From positions 1,426,001 to 1,490,000 of the forward strand of contig CANTUR010000114.1 in NCBI GenBank assembly GCA_947683625.1: a DNA stretch of 64,000 bases. Direction: 5' to 3'. The notes beneath the pieces are model-generated. The model made no database searches, was not told the origin of the DNA, and saw nothing but the letters and a program-made list of their open reading frames with translations. This document shows, in pieces, positions 35,433-47,734 of the stretch. Every line of letters begins with the position of its first letter. Within the stretch, counting starts at the first letter, position 1. Both the position numbers and the translations under genes were made by a program. This stretch comes from Mallotus nudiflorus. Its lineage: Eukaryota > Streptophyta > Magnoliopsida > Malpighiales > Euphorbiaceae.

Positions 35433-37141
35433 ATGGAAGAAGATCAAGAAACTGCCTCAAGAAAACCCCAACACCTCTTCATTTTATCAGGCCAAAGCAA
35501 CATGTCCGGCCGCGGTGGCGTAAGCAAGCACCCCCACCAGCACCACAAGCACTGGGATGGCGTAGTCCCGGAAGAATGCAAACCGCTCCAGGATATCCTA
35601 CGGCTAACTGCCAAACTTGAGTGGGTTACAGCTCAAGAACCACTCCACGCTGATATTGACAGCAAGAAAGTATGTGGGGTTGGGCCAGGGATGTCATTTG
35701 TCAATGCGGTGAGGGAGCACGCCTGCGGTGGTTTCGGCGTGGTGGGTTTGGTGCCGTGTGCTGTGGGTGGTACGGCGATTAAAGAATGGGACCGTGGAGA
35801 GAAGTTGTATGAAAATATGGTGAAAAGAGCTAAAGAGAGTGTGAAAGATGGTGCAGAGATTAAGTGTTTGTTGTGGTTTCAAGGTGAGAGTGACACATAT
35901 AGTGAAGATGATGCTGATGCTTATCAGGGGAATATGGAGAAATTGATTGAGAATATTAGAGATGATCTTGGTTTGCCTTTGCTTCCAATTATTCAGGTTA
36001 GTTCACCAATATTCTTTGAAGGAAAAATCAAATTGATAATGTAAGTGTAATTGGTCCTGTGAGAAGTGATGATGAGCACTTTAGTTATGAAGTTATTAGG
36101 CATTTAGATGATAATGGTTCTAATATTTGTGCATTTTGTGGAATTTCCCGTCTTTTAGATGTTGGATTCTTCTGTTGATAATCTTTGGCGGTATTTCATT
36201 TAGATGAAAATGGTACCAATGCTTGTGGCTTTGTGCATGAGGCTTTTAGAGCTTAATTGAGGTATGCTTTAGTGGTATTGGAGTTACTTTGTGAACCATA
36301 AGGTTTTGTGTTTGAACTTGAATTGGGTTGTTTTACTGAGAAAACAGATAGTCATGAATTGTAATTGCCACTTGGGATGACAATTCTTGATGGTTCTAAT
36401 CTTTCTTAGTATGAAATACCGCCAAAGATTGAGTCCGGTGCCGGAAAGTAAAGGAAGTTGGTGACCTGATGACAGGGGAGCCGGCGACCGAATACCAGCG
36501 GCCTGGATTTGAACCAGCATAGACATATTGGGAACCATAAGGTTTTGTGTTTGAACTTGAATTGGATGTTTTACTGAAACAACAGATAGTCATGAATTGT
36601 AATGGCAAGTTGGGATGACAATTCTTGATTGTTCTAATCTTTCTTAGTATGAAATACTGCCAAAGATTGAGTAGGAAATGGTAAAAACTCTCTTCATGTC
36701 ATTAAAGGCCATTGGTTCAGTCCCTGGCCAATGCTCATCATTTGGAGTCTTGCCATGATTCTTGATGTTGCTTTGATCGTGTATCTATTCAAAGGGCAAT
36801 TGCTCATCATTTGGAGTTTGGATTTAAAGGTGTTTTGCCAATCAAGAAACTTGTATACTATTTTGAGTGGCAATTTTTCCATACTTTGTTGCATAACGTA
36901 TTTATTAACTTGGAAAAATGTAATGTAGGTAGCAATTATATCAGGAGATAAATATGTGGAGAAGGTAAGAGAAGCACAACTAAAGATTAATGTCTCAAAT
37001 GTGGTATGCGTGGATGCTAAGGGATTGCAACTCAAAGAAGATAACCTCCACCTAACTACCGATGCTCAGGTTAAGTTGGGCCTAATGTTGGCAGAAGCAT
37101 ACGTTAAGCATTTTGCACCTTCCTCATCATCTTCATTATAA
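35433..37141 (+). CDS. SGNH-family carbohydrate esterase, At4g34215-like
   Basis: Two exons, 35,433-35,996 and 36,929-37,141, joined in phase 0 by a 932-bp GT-AG intron; 258 residues. The family (CE6/DUF303, sialate O-acetylesterase-like) hydrolyses acetyl esters on carbohydrates; the substrate of the plant enzymes is not firmly known. The catalytic serine block is LSGQSNMSGRGG (Ser22). WFQGESD (148-154) supplies the oxyanion-hole block, and DNLHLTTDAQ (Asp226, His229) completes the triad. I chose the Met at 35,433 because it lies shortly before the conserved LFILSGQSNM. The frame is open upstream to a Met at 35,286, giving 49 extra residues that look like translated leader. A TATA-like TTATAAG is at 35,221-35,227. 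No signal peptide follows the chosen start, suggesting a cytosolic enzyme. Confidence 0.88.
36180..36671. repeat. Direct and inverted repeats inside the esterase intron
   Basis: A unit of about 140 bp (start GAACCATAAGGTTTTGTGTT, end CCAAAGATTGAGT) occurs at about 36,292-36,431 and again at 36,531-36,671, in direct orientation about 239 bp apart. The unit ends in GAAATACCGCCAAAGATT, whose reverse complement, ATCTTTGGCGGTATTTC, is at about 36,180-36,196, making an inverted pair. Two stretches resemble a tRNA B box (GGTTCAAATCC on the minus strand near 36,515; GGTTCAGTCCC at about 36,714), perhaps SINE debris. Confidence 0.65.
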
Positions 37142-38611
37142 CTTTCACTTGCTTTACTTAAAAGCAATAATCTATATTGAATTGTCTTTTAATTGCTTGT
37201 TTGTTATTGATCTTTGATTTCAAGTCCTCTAATTATAAGTACAATCTCTCTTTCCCCCCCTTTCCTTAAGTACATTGTTATTTTGCCTTTTTTTTTTTCC
37301 AATAATGAAATTTTAATTTTATCAAAATAGAACAACTATACAACGATCACAAATCGAAATCTATCGACTACAAATAGAACAATAAAATTTGTAGCTCTAT
37401 TAATTCTTAGATCAAATGTATCTACGAACCATAACTTGCGAAAACACATTTGTTCTACATTAATTTTATAGAGTCAATAATACCATATAGTGCTTCACAG
37501 ACAACAACAATCATCATCACGCATCTTCAACTTCTAATGGAAGTGCAGAACAACTCCGTAAAAGAGGACATAATCCATCCATGGATAGAAGCATCCATAA
37601 AGGGTATAAAACCACCATCAACAACTAAAATTTCAATAGCTTGAACAATGGAGTGTAAAAAAGCACAATATCAACTAGCAAAAAACATAAAAGCATTATA
37701 GATCATAGATTATTTTTTTTGCCAAAAAAGGCTAAAATCATCCTAAAAAATTCACTAACTCACTAAAAATCACTAAAGAGAAGAAGAGAGACGAAAGAGA
37801 AGAAAGAGCTTTTTCATTTGATTTAAATTGCTTGTTATTTTGCTATTTATGTCTAGAGTGTTGAACTTATAATACAAAACTATGTCCTTATGAAGGTTGA
37901 GTAGCATGATGATACAACTCTGTTTAAGACATATACATATTAAAGGTTCTATCATTTTCTCCTCTCCAATTCAAAAAGAAAAAAATATAACTTAAATTTT
38001 TGTTAAATAATTCAGTCTTATTTATAGATATGAAGAAACATATACTAAAAGAACTTTTTCTTTCCAACTTTAAAATAATTGAAATTCATCTAATCCAAAC
38101 ACAATTTAAATTATATTTTTTTATTTATTATTTCTTAAAAGGATGGTCAATAGCAGTAGCCCGTGCGGCTAATAAAAAAGGTTGGTCCAATAACTTTGGA
38201 AGTGGGTGTTTTCATGTGTATGCATCAATTCCCTTGTAAAAGCAAAACTTTTTACTTGCACCCCATTTATTTATTTGCACTTGGAAGAGAGAAATAATAA
38301 TACCTGAACACTTCATGAATTATTATGTCATTGCAAAAGAATTAATTTGATATAATATATAATATATTTTATAATTTAATACAAATATAAATTAATAAAA
38401 AATTAATTTTCATAATTTCCAAAATATTTTTTTACTCTTAGATATCCTTCAATGAAAGCACAAATTTATTAATTTATTATCAAAATTTAAATAAATTAAA
38501 ATTTTTCATCAAAATTCAGTAAAAGAGTATTGTAATAACTGTTTCTTTCAAAAAAAATATGTGATGTGTATAATTACAAAATTAACTAATTTTTATCACT
38601 TAAAAAACCAT
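37142..38611. other. Intergenic spacer downstream of the esterase
   Basis: It holds the 3' UTR of the esterase, then AT-rich sequence with no recognised gene. An A-rich, partly purine-rich stretch around 37,770-37,810 resembles other debris in the window (for example 55,680-55,720), but I could not define an element. Confidence 0.45.
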
Positions 38612-38622
38612 TTTATGTTATG

Positions 38623-40500
38623 GAAAGGATAAAAAACCCCATATAGTTTTGCCCTAATCTCACATAACTCCATAACATTTTTGAAGGTTCAAATACACCC
38701 ATATCATTACTAAAATGATATAGAAACACCCCTTCAATTGATACCATTAATAGTTCTGTTTAATGTCTGCTAAAAATGCTTATGTGGCATATGGATCCCA
38801 CCAACTTGTACATATAACCTAAATTAATTAAACAAAAGTTATGTGGAACCCACAACCTAAACTCTTTCTCTTCTCTTTTGCATATTTACCTTCAACACTT
38901 CCACCATCAACGTCACTCCCACCACCACCTTCACCACTAGGAAATAACCAAACACCCTAACAATTCAACAAGTTACACTCCACAGTAAAGCCACAACGCA
39001 AACAAAATCATAAGGCACAAATCGAACAAGAGAAAAATGATCCAAAAACTTCAAGGAAAACACTTAAAACCCAAAAACTGCATATTCTTAGTGCACACAG
39101 TCACATTATACACACCTAGAGAAAACACTTAAAACCCACAACCCCAATTATTTTTTGTTTTTAATAAACAAACAAGGATATATATTATTATTAATGTGAA
39201 GAATCAAAGTACAGGATTTACAATCTAAAAAGGATGATGTCTAATACAATCCACATATTTAACCACCTAGTTAGGAGCCAAATTAGCTGTTTTATGGATA
39301 AGTTTAAGCGTATATGGAGGTTTAGAAGAAAGAATGACCTAAATATCTTTAATAAGAGCATGAATTTGCCATAGGATATGAGCTTATCCATTAGAAATAA
39401 CAGTAATGGTCACACGAGAGTTTGATTCGAACAGTGCTTGTCGAAGACCTTAATATTTTGCAAATGCAATGGCTGTTAATAAAGCCTTGGTTTTGCCAAT
39501 GAGAGTAGAGGAAAAATGGTCAAAAATAAAACTCCACCTCATTCTCCTCCCTTTGACCATTGTACATCCACATTCTCACTCTACCATAGTTATCGGTATA
39601 ACCGACACTTCACCATTCTCACTAGAAACACCATCACCACCATTAGACTGCATTGCCACTGTGATCTCCTCCCTCAACTTCCACTATCTCCTTCTCACGA
39701 ACCCTGAACCTAACCTAATTTGCTCCTTCACTTTCATGAACACTGGATCCATTTTATCTGCCCAAAATTAAACAACCCCACAATTTAATTCTCACGTTTA
39801 TTCGATGAAATTGCAATCAAACAAAACATACACTGAAGTAAAAAAAAAATTACTCTTTGAAGATGATGGACCAACAGGAGCCGGAGATGCATAAGGATTG
39901 GACTCAACAGGCATAGTAGCAGCAGCAGTGACTTTCTCAAGAGTAGGAGACGCAAATGTGATGGTCGCCTAATTCTCTGGAGGTGGAGAAACATCGCCTA
40001 ATTGGGCTTGTTGTCATGTTTTAGTAAGCCTACAGGTGATTTTGGTTTCTTGGCATCATGGACTATTTATTGTTAATTTTCCATTTTGGTGATGGTGGTG
40101 ATAGCAGTACGAGTGGGAGTGGGAGTGGCGGTGATGGTGGAAGTGGTAAAGGTAAGGATGTAAAGAAAAAGTTTAGGTTGATTTTAGGATATAAAGGTGG
40201 TGGGCCCCATGTAAAAATTTTCCATTTATTTAATATCGATATATATTGTGGGCCCCATATGCTACATTAATAACTTTTAATTTTTTTGCCTATGGGTTCC
40301 ATATAAAATACAATTGGTGGGACCCATATGCCACATGAGCATTTTTAACAGACATTAAACAGTGTTGTTAACTATGTTAGTTAGAAGAGTGTTTTTGTGT
40401 CATTTTAATAACAATATGGATGCATTTGAACATTAAAAAATGTTATGGGGTTAAGTAATATTAGGTAAAACCATAAGGGGGGTTTTTATACCTTTTTCCC
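38623..40500. mobile_element. Mutator-like (MULE) non-autonomous element A
   Basis: The element is flanked by a perfect 11-bp duplication TTTATGTTATG (38,612-38,622 and 40,501-40,511). The ends are inverted repeats: GAAAGGATAAAAAACCCC on the left, and GGGAAAAAGGTATAAAAACC as the reverse complement of the right end. Similarity continues through CATAACATTTTT, TGTTTAATGTCTG, AAAAATGC, ATGTGGCATATGG and TCCCACCAA and into a TTCCACCATCA region, so the arms are about 300 bp or more. Long TIRs with 9-11-bp duplications are the signature of plant MULEs. No transposase frame is present. The middle carries an RNase H-like relic on the minus strand. Confidence 0.85.
39190..39500 (-). pseudogene. RNase H-like (RVT_3 type) fragment carried by MULE A
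   Basis: The minus strand reads NKALLTAIAFAKY-stop-GLRQALFESNSRVTITVISN, then AHILWQIHALIKDI and LKLIHKTANLAPN with internal stops. The order (activation helix, FESNS strand, HxxxxLIxDI, anti-helix, KTAN-LA) fits the RNase H-like domain found in plant LINE-derived and single-domain RVT_3 proteins. There are at least three stops. It may be a captured host gene fragment or a nested LINE relic. Confidence 0.5.
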
Positions 40501-40799
40501 TTTATGTTATGTAGATTCATAGAAACTCATTTTTTTTAAGAGATAAAAACTTACATTTTATTCTACCCTTCTTTTCTCTCAACTTTCTTTTCATTCTTTT
40601 CTACCCACCCATCTTCCTCAAGTAAAGAGGGGTGTTTTTTATCATTCTTGACCTAAATTACCAATCTGATTATTTTTAAATAAGTGATTATTTTCCAGAG
40701 ATCTGTATTTATTTTATTTTTTATGATTTCATCATCTTATTGCGTTAGTTTTTTGTTGTTTTGTTATAACGTTTTTGTTTTCAGTCATCTTATTGCGAT

Positions 40800-41890
40800 T
40801 TTTTATGTAATGATGGACTTTGTTCTTAGATTGCCTCAAACCTTGAGGAAGCATGATGTTATATGGGCAATTTTTTATCGACTTACCAAATCAACTCATT
40901 TTCTACCTATGCAATGAAGTGATTCACTGGACAAATTGTTTAGAATATATGTGTCAGAAATTATAAAACTACATGGTGTACCAACATCAATTATGTCATA
41001 TAGAAATCCACAGTTTAAATCTCATTTTTAGGAAAGTTTACAAAGAGCTTTGGGAATGAATATATATTTCAGTACAACGTTCTACCCCTAGACAGATGGA
41101 CAATCAGTGAGGACAATTCAAATATTAGAAGATATGCTAAGAGCTTTTATGCTTGAATTTAAAAGGAACTGGGATGAGCATTTACCTTTAATTGAATTTG
41201 TTTACAATAACAATTATAATTCAAGTATTGGTATGGCTCCATATGAAGTTTTATATGATAAAAAATGTAGAAGTCCTATTTGTTAGTATATGGAAGGGTT
41301 ACAAAAATTTAAAGGTTTTGCATTAATACAAGAAACTGTGGACAAGATTTAAATAGTCAAAAAGTGTTTAAAGGTTGCATAAGACAGACAAAAGAGTTAT
41401 GTGGACAAGCATAAAAAAGAGATGGAGTATGATGTAAATGAATAAGTGTTCTTGAAAGTATCACCATGGAAGGGCATTATACAATTTGACAAATAAGGAA
41501 AATTGAGTCCTAGGTACATTGGCCCTTATGGGATATTGGAAAGAGTTGGTCCTTTAGCATATAGATTAGCACTACCACCAGAATTATCTTAGATACATGA
41601 TGTGTTCCATGTTTCCATGTTAAGAAGATATAAGTATGATCCTAGCTATATAGTACAAGAGTTCGATATACAGTTGACACAAGATTTAAAGTATAAAGAA
41701 GAACCAGTTGAAATTCTTGATAGATAGATAAAAAAGCTACGTAATAAGGAAATTTCAATAGTAAAGATTAAATGGAGTCGGCATTCTCTAAAAGAAGTTA
41801 CATAGGAGCTGGAAAAGGACATGAGAATTCAATACCTCTACTTATTTTCTAAGATTGGTGAGTCACATTTAATTTCGAGGATAAAATATC
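40800..41890 (+). pseudogene. Ty3/gypsy chromovirus integrase remnant
   Basis: It reads MDFVLRLPQTLRKHDVIWAI and LTKSTHFLPMQ (about 40,812-40,915), then FYP-stop-TDGQSVRTIQILEDML, WDEHLPLIEFVYNNNYNSSI and GMAPYEVLYDKKCRSPIC. The GPY/F region KLSPRYIGPYGILERVGPLA follows, then HDVFHVSMLRRYKYDPSYI and a tail with KLRNKEISIVKIKWSRHS. The wording matches the Tekay/Del branch of chromoviruses as I recall it. Many in-frame stops (TAG for CAG/TGG type changes) show that it is dead. The 5' part of the element (gag, RT) is absent. Confidence 0.85.
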
Positions 41891-41906
41891 CAAGGGTGGG
41901 GAGAAA

Positions 41907-42137
41907 TGTAACGCCCACCAAATGCATGTGTTTTATTTGAATAACATGCATATCATATAGACATGAAAAATTGCATATAATATGTGTGTTATTAATTTCA
42001 ATGTTAAATAGAAAAAAATTATAAATGTTTATAATTAAATCCATAATAAGAATTAGAAAGTTAAGGGTTTAAATTGGTTAATAGCAAAAATAAAGGGGCT
42101 TAAATTGGTTTAGTTATTGTTATTATTGTTGTTGTTG

Positions 42138-42168
<31 letters not shown>

Positions 42169-44130
42169 CATTAAAAAAGAGAAAAAAAGTGTACATGGCT
42201 TTTAAGGAGTAAAGGAAGGAATGAAGGAAGATAATCCTTATCTTCCTTCTTCTTCTTAAAAAAAAAAAAAAAGAGAGAGAGAGCTAAATTTTTTTAAAGT
42301 AAATTGAAGGTTTAGAAATTTATTCCATACCACAATCTTCATCTTCAAAGGCCTTAAATTTTTTATTTGGTATGTAATTTTAATATTTTTGGTTGAATTA
42401 AGTTAGGGTTTATAAGATGCAAAATTCAGGTTTTAAGGATCTAGTTTTTTAGTTATATTGTTTTGATTATATATCAAGTTAGAAAACTTCAAATTGAGTG
42501 TTCTTTGATGATATGGAATCTTTGAAAAGTTATCTAAAACTATTCCTCTTTTAGCTCGATTTGATTCAGACTCTATGTTAGTGTAATAAAAGGAAATATT
42601 TTATTGCTCAGTTTCCATTACTGGTTTGAGTAAGGTGGATTGTTTCATAGAGTTCTTACTCTAGACACACAAGGTTAATAATATGACAAGTTTTATTTTG
42701 AGATATATTGTATAAAATTATTGGTGAATTTTTAAATTCACCTTATTAAATATGTTATAATTGGCAGCTTCATAAGTTTAGCCGGTTTAGTGATTTTATC
42801 ATGATAGATGAGATTCTGATAAGATTCAATTATTTTTGGGTGTTTAAAAATAAGTAAATTATGATCTATTTCAGCTAAACTAAATGGAAATGAGGCTATT
42901 ATACGAGTAAATACAAGTAAAAGGAAGGAAGCAATAAACATAAGTGAATAATTTAATGTTCTATGTGAAAATAACACTTAAATTAAATAATTATAAATTT
43001 ATTTGTTAAGCTGGTTGGTTAAGAGAAAAATGTGTGTTATAATTGATAAATGATAGTTTTTTATTATTGTGTTGATGGTTGATTGTTTTTAAGATGAGAT
43101 TGTGCATATGAAAGAGGTTGTACTTGTGAATAATGGTTATTGAATTTGAGTGTCTTGTTTATATGAGAACAAAATACTTTTTATAGCCATATCTAGAGTT
43201 TTATAACTCCAAACGGGGTTATATTTGATCCTATAAAGACTTGGAGATGTTACTCACAAAATTGATAGAAATAAAGAAAACTTAATTTTACTGTCTCGAT
43301 GGTCAATTTGAGCAATACTTTTTGTAGCTTAGTTTTTTTTTTTTTTTTTTTTTTTATAGATTGACCATAATAGATTATTTTTAATGTTTCTTCTTCTTTA
43401 CATATCTAATTAATGTGACATTAGTTGTAAATTGATTTAGACTTATAATGCTATTGGTCTGAAAAATATTATTTTGATATTCATAATGTGGAATATTTGG
43501 TGTATTTTTGAATTTACATTATCGAATCTACCATATTGAAATATGGTATATTTTTTGTATATTTTGGCTATATTATTATTCTTATGTATTATGAGAATGT
43601 TAATTGTTTAATGGAGTGGTATGTGATGTATATTTAAATATAAGAAATGTGGTTAGATGAATCTGAGGATGCAATGTTGCTTGTAAATAAGGTAACGCTG
43701 TGTACGTTTGGAAATCCCTTTAAAATGTCGTAATAAGGCTAAAGAAATATTTGGTATCAAATTATGGCGGGTTCTATGCGTATGGGAATCCATGAATAAT
43801 TGAAAAGAAGTTGTAATTATATATATATATATATAATTCACAAGTTCATTGTTGTCCAAAAGAAAATATTATGATCATATGACTATGTACACATTATAAA
43901 TGCATAGTTAAATATTAAATGACTCGATACTTGATAATATTATATGTTTGAATATGTTATTTTTCATAGGATATTATATTACTTATTTATTGAATTGCAA
44001 GTTCACTCATCTACATTATTTTTCAGGACTAAAAAAACTATAAATTGTCGTGAAGAAACATTTGTATTAATTGTATTAGTATTATGTCAGGTGAATTAGT
44101 AGGAAGTCATCTTTAGTTTTCTAAAATGTA
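41907..44130 (+). mobile_element. 3' LTR start of the chromovirus remnant (right end uncertain)
   Basis: The purine-rich AAGGGTGGGGAGAAA directly precedes TGTAACGCCC, the expected polypurine-tract/LTR junction. Inside, TTCACTCATCTACATTATTTTTCAGG (44,002-44,027) matches the AATTCACTCA...ATTTTTCAGG block near the 3' ends of the three long solo LTRs, suggesting the same broad lineage. No CA terminus is recognised, so the right limit is a guess. Confidence 0.55.
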
Positions 44131-45060
44131 ACATTCTTAGTAAATTTTCATTTTTTGTATTAAGGCCAATGTATTGTATATAAATAATATAAAGAAAAGT
44201 GTCAACTGCTTGACATTGTAAGCTTTTGTGGTGTATAATATGTGTTATTTATATAAATAGCCTTTTATATATATTGATTAATTAACTAAAATTTGATATT
44301 AATGAACATATTATTTATTAGTCACATGTATATAATGTATGTCTTACATCCTTAATAGGTATCACATTTTATTTGTGTGTGGACGATTCAGACGTGCAAA
44401 GTATTTTGATCAAACAGAAATAACAAATCAAATGATCGTCAATATATTGCAAAACTATATTTATAAATATTATAATCACTATAATATTATTAAATTTATT
44501 GACTTTTAGCTTATTCATATAATTTATTAATATATTTCTATTATTCATCTCACTTGCAAAAAAACCCACCAAACTCATAAAAAAAATTAGTAAAATGCAA
44601 CTTGTTGGAGCAAGCAAAATCTTATTTTCCCTTTTGTTTTGACATTTTTTTTACAAACCTTCACCAACCCAAATGTTGGACTGGCATACGAGTAGGTCCC
44701 ACTCCTTCCACCAGCATAAAAATTTCCTTTTCAATACGCCAACCATATCATTGAGACCAATGGGATGTATACTGATTATTTTTATTTTATTATTTTTTTA
44801 CGACTTAAAATGGAATCCAAATTATATCATCGGATGATATTATAGAAGTTTAATCACTAAATTAATTGAATACTAGCCCATCGAATTTATTTTCAGTGGA
44901 TGATAAAACATTTTATCATAAAACTAAGGTATCTTTTTTGAAAGTAGAGTTTAATTATCAATCTTTTTTAACTTTTTTTTTATTTCAATTTAAAAAATTT
45001 AATTATTTAAAATAATTACTCAATAAAAAAAATCACTAGCCTGAAAAACTCCCTTGCTTT
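44131..45060. other. AT-rich stretch without recognised feature
   Basis: The end of the chromovirus LTR may lie here. No gene or repeat boundary is visible. Short ORFs show no family resemblance. Confidence 0.4.
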
Positions 45061-45064
45061 TAAC

Positions 45065-46695
45065 AAATTAAATTTTTAAGAAAATAATCAAATTTATCCC
45101 TAATTTTGGTCCAATTTTTAATTATATTTTATTCTAAAAATTATATTAATTTAACTTTTTAACTATATAAATTGTATCAATTTTATTCTAGTTTAATTTA
45201 AGAGTCTGAATTTATTTTAATAATTCTTTTAAATCCTTATAAAACAAATTTATTTATAAAAATCTCTTTCTCTTAATTTTTAACAAAAATAAAATGTAAA
45301 AGAATATTTTCAAATGTTAATCTTACTACTTTCAAAATAATCTCAAAAATTAATTTTAAAATATTTTTTTAAAATTAATTTTTTTACATTATTTTATATC
45401 TAAAAATATTCATATTTTATTTTTTTTTAAATTTATTTCTCGACTTTCATTTATATTAGCTAAAAAATTTCAAATGAAGATTGAACACAAATACAAAAAG
45501 TTATTTGTAATGAAAAAAATTATTTTTTGAATTATTTTATAAAGCTTGAAAATTATTTTCTAATAATAAAAAGTTATTTTTCTAATTTTTTTTTTTAAAT
45601 CCAGCAATACAAAAATACAACTTATAAATTAATTATTAGACACTCTAATATTAATAAAAAAAAATATAAAGGAAGTTTTTTTAACTATCCAATTAAAAAC
45701 AATGAAAATTTTGTAAAGATTTTTTTTTCTTCTTAATAATTGGCTAATTTGAAGTAACATGCATATAACTATTTGTGAAATAAAATAAAATAATTTTAAT
45801 TTAACTATTTCTAAGTCGTATAAAATTTTCAATGTTAAAAAAATTTACTATAAATAAATAAAAATGCCATTGATTTTTTCTTTTATGAAAACAATAACCA
45901 ATTTATTAATGAATTTGATATCCCTATTCGTTAGCTAGATCCAAAGACAACTATCATAACAATATTGAGAGCTTCAATAACAATTATGCACCACATGTTT
46001 AACTTATAAATCTGTCACAGACTTGTAATATTTTTAAAAAAAAAATAAAAAAAAACTTCTTAAAATTTCCATTGTTTTTAATAGTGATAGTTAAAAAAAC
46101 AACTTTCTTTATATTTTTATATTTATTAATAGTAGAGTATATAATAATTGATATATAAATTGTGTTTTTTATTGCCAAATTTTAATTTTTTTTATTTTTT
46201 CAAAAAATAAATTTTATTATCAAAAAATAATTTTTCAATTTTTAGAAAATAATTCAAAAAATAATTTTGTATTTGTATTCAATCTTTATTAGAAATTTTT
46301 TAATAATATAATTGAAAGTTGAAAAATAAGTTTTAGAAAAATTAAAATTTGAAGACTTTCATATATAAAATAATGTAAAAAATTAATTTTATGAAAATAT
46401 TTTAATTTTTAAGATTATTTTGAAAGTAGTAAGATTACCATTTAAAAAATATTATTTTATATTTTATTTTATTTTTGTTGAAAATAAGAGAAAATATTTT
46501 AATAAATAAATTTATTTTATAAGAATCTAAAAGTAATTTTTGAAAATACAATTAGACCCTTAAATTAAAATAGGATAGAATTGATATAATTTGCAAAGTT
46601 AAATAGCTAAATTGATATAACTTTGAAAAGAGGATATATTTAAAAATTAGAACAAAGTTTGGGATGAATTTGATCATTTTCTCTAAAATTTTTTA
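45065..46695. mobile_element. Large foldback / long-TIR element
   Basis: The left arm (about 45,065-45,740) and right arm (about 46,020-46,695) are reverse complements over some 650 bp. Matching phrases include ATCTTACTACTTTCAAAATAATCT, TTAATTTTTTTACATTATTTTATAT, AATTTAAG(A/G)GTCT and ATCAAATT(T/C)ATCCC. The loop is about 280 bp. There is no transposase frame. The outer ends (TTTTTAAGAAAATAATCAAA on the left) have no clear target duplication. Foldback-type MULE or another TIR element is inference. Confidence 0.7.
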
Positions 46696-47734
46696 TAGTA
46701 CTTCTTAAACCAAATATTAATGTAAAAAAAAAGGCAAATTTGATCTAATTATTTGTAAATTTATAATCATTTGGTATTTTTATTTTTTAAAATTTCATTT
46801 TCTTTGAGAAAAATAAACGTGAAATGAAAAAAATACTTTTGTTGGACTTTTTTGGACACTTTGGCCATTTACTTTAAAGTATGTTATCACATTCTTATAA
46901 TGCAATAAATATTAAGTTTGTAATTTTTTGAATTTTTTTATATCTCAATTCAGTTAAATAAATAAATAAAATTATAAATTTTATAATATTTTGATATAAT
47001 CACGATATAATATTATACTGTATTGAATATAAATTAAATTTCATTCGTATTTCTTGATTAATGCAGATTTAAAATAATTTAATTTGATAAAGTTTAAATA
47101 TAATACTTATTATTATAAAAAATATTTCTAATCAAAAGCTCAATATAATACTTATTATTATAAAAAATATTTCTAATCAAAAGCTCAATAAAACTTCACA
47201 CTATTGAGTCACCACTTTTAAAATTACAAAATCTATAATTTCATTAAAAAATACATAAAATATTTTATTTATTTTTTCATAACGTTAGAAAATGAAAAAA
47301 AAAAAAAAAAAAAGTTTGGTGAAACTTGCAAGCACCATGCTTTTTTTTTTTTTTTTAATTAATTGGCCTACTAAAATAGCAGGATTCTGCCTAATGTGCA
47401 CTTGTTGCACTTTATCACGTGCCTACTTAGCCTTTGCGCCGCACCTTATTCAAGGATTCTACACTAAATTCCATAAAATTTAAGAATATCCAATTTCTAT
47501 ATCCAAATATACTTTCTTTTTTTTTCATTAAAGAAAAATTCACTTTTTTTTTTATTTCTCTTTCATGACCAATATCCTATGGAGGCGAAAATTCTAACTG
47601 TGATTGAATTCAAATTGAATTAACTCACTAGATTCAACATAACTTTTTCATTCTTGCACATAAAATTTAAATTTAAAACATTATTTAATAAAAATAAAAC
47701 TTTTTACCATCTGAATCAATAAATAAATTAAATA
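46696..47734. other. AT-rich stretch with a short tandem duplication
   Basis: Apart from the 45-bp tandem duplication at 47,097, only poly-A/T runs are seen (47,296-47,312; 47,341-47,356). The ORF at 47,292-47,483 is anchored on the poly-A run and has no family. Confidence 0.5.
47097..47186. repeat. Perfect 45-bp tandem duplication
   Basis: Two adjacent identical units begin AATATAATACTTATTATTAT and end AATCAAAAGCTC. The identity indicates a recent event compared with the decayed surroundings. Confidence 0.9.

Noticed and set aside
36711..36724. B-box-like GGTTCAGTCCC as a tRNA gene
   Set aside because: There is no A box, cloverleaf or acceptor stem; at most SINE debris.
47292..47483. 63-codon ORF beginning with a Lys run
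   Set aside because: The start is a poly-A tract and the rest has no family resemblance.
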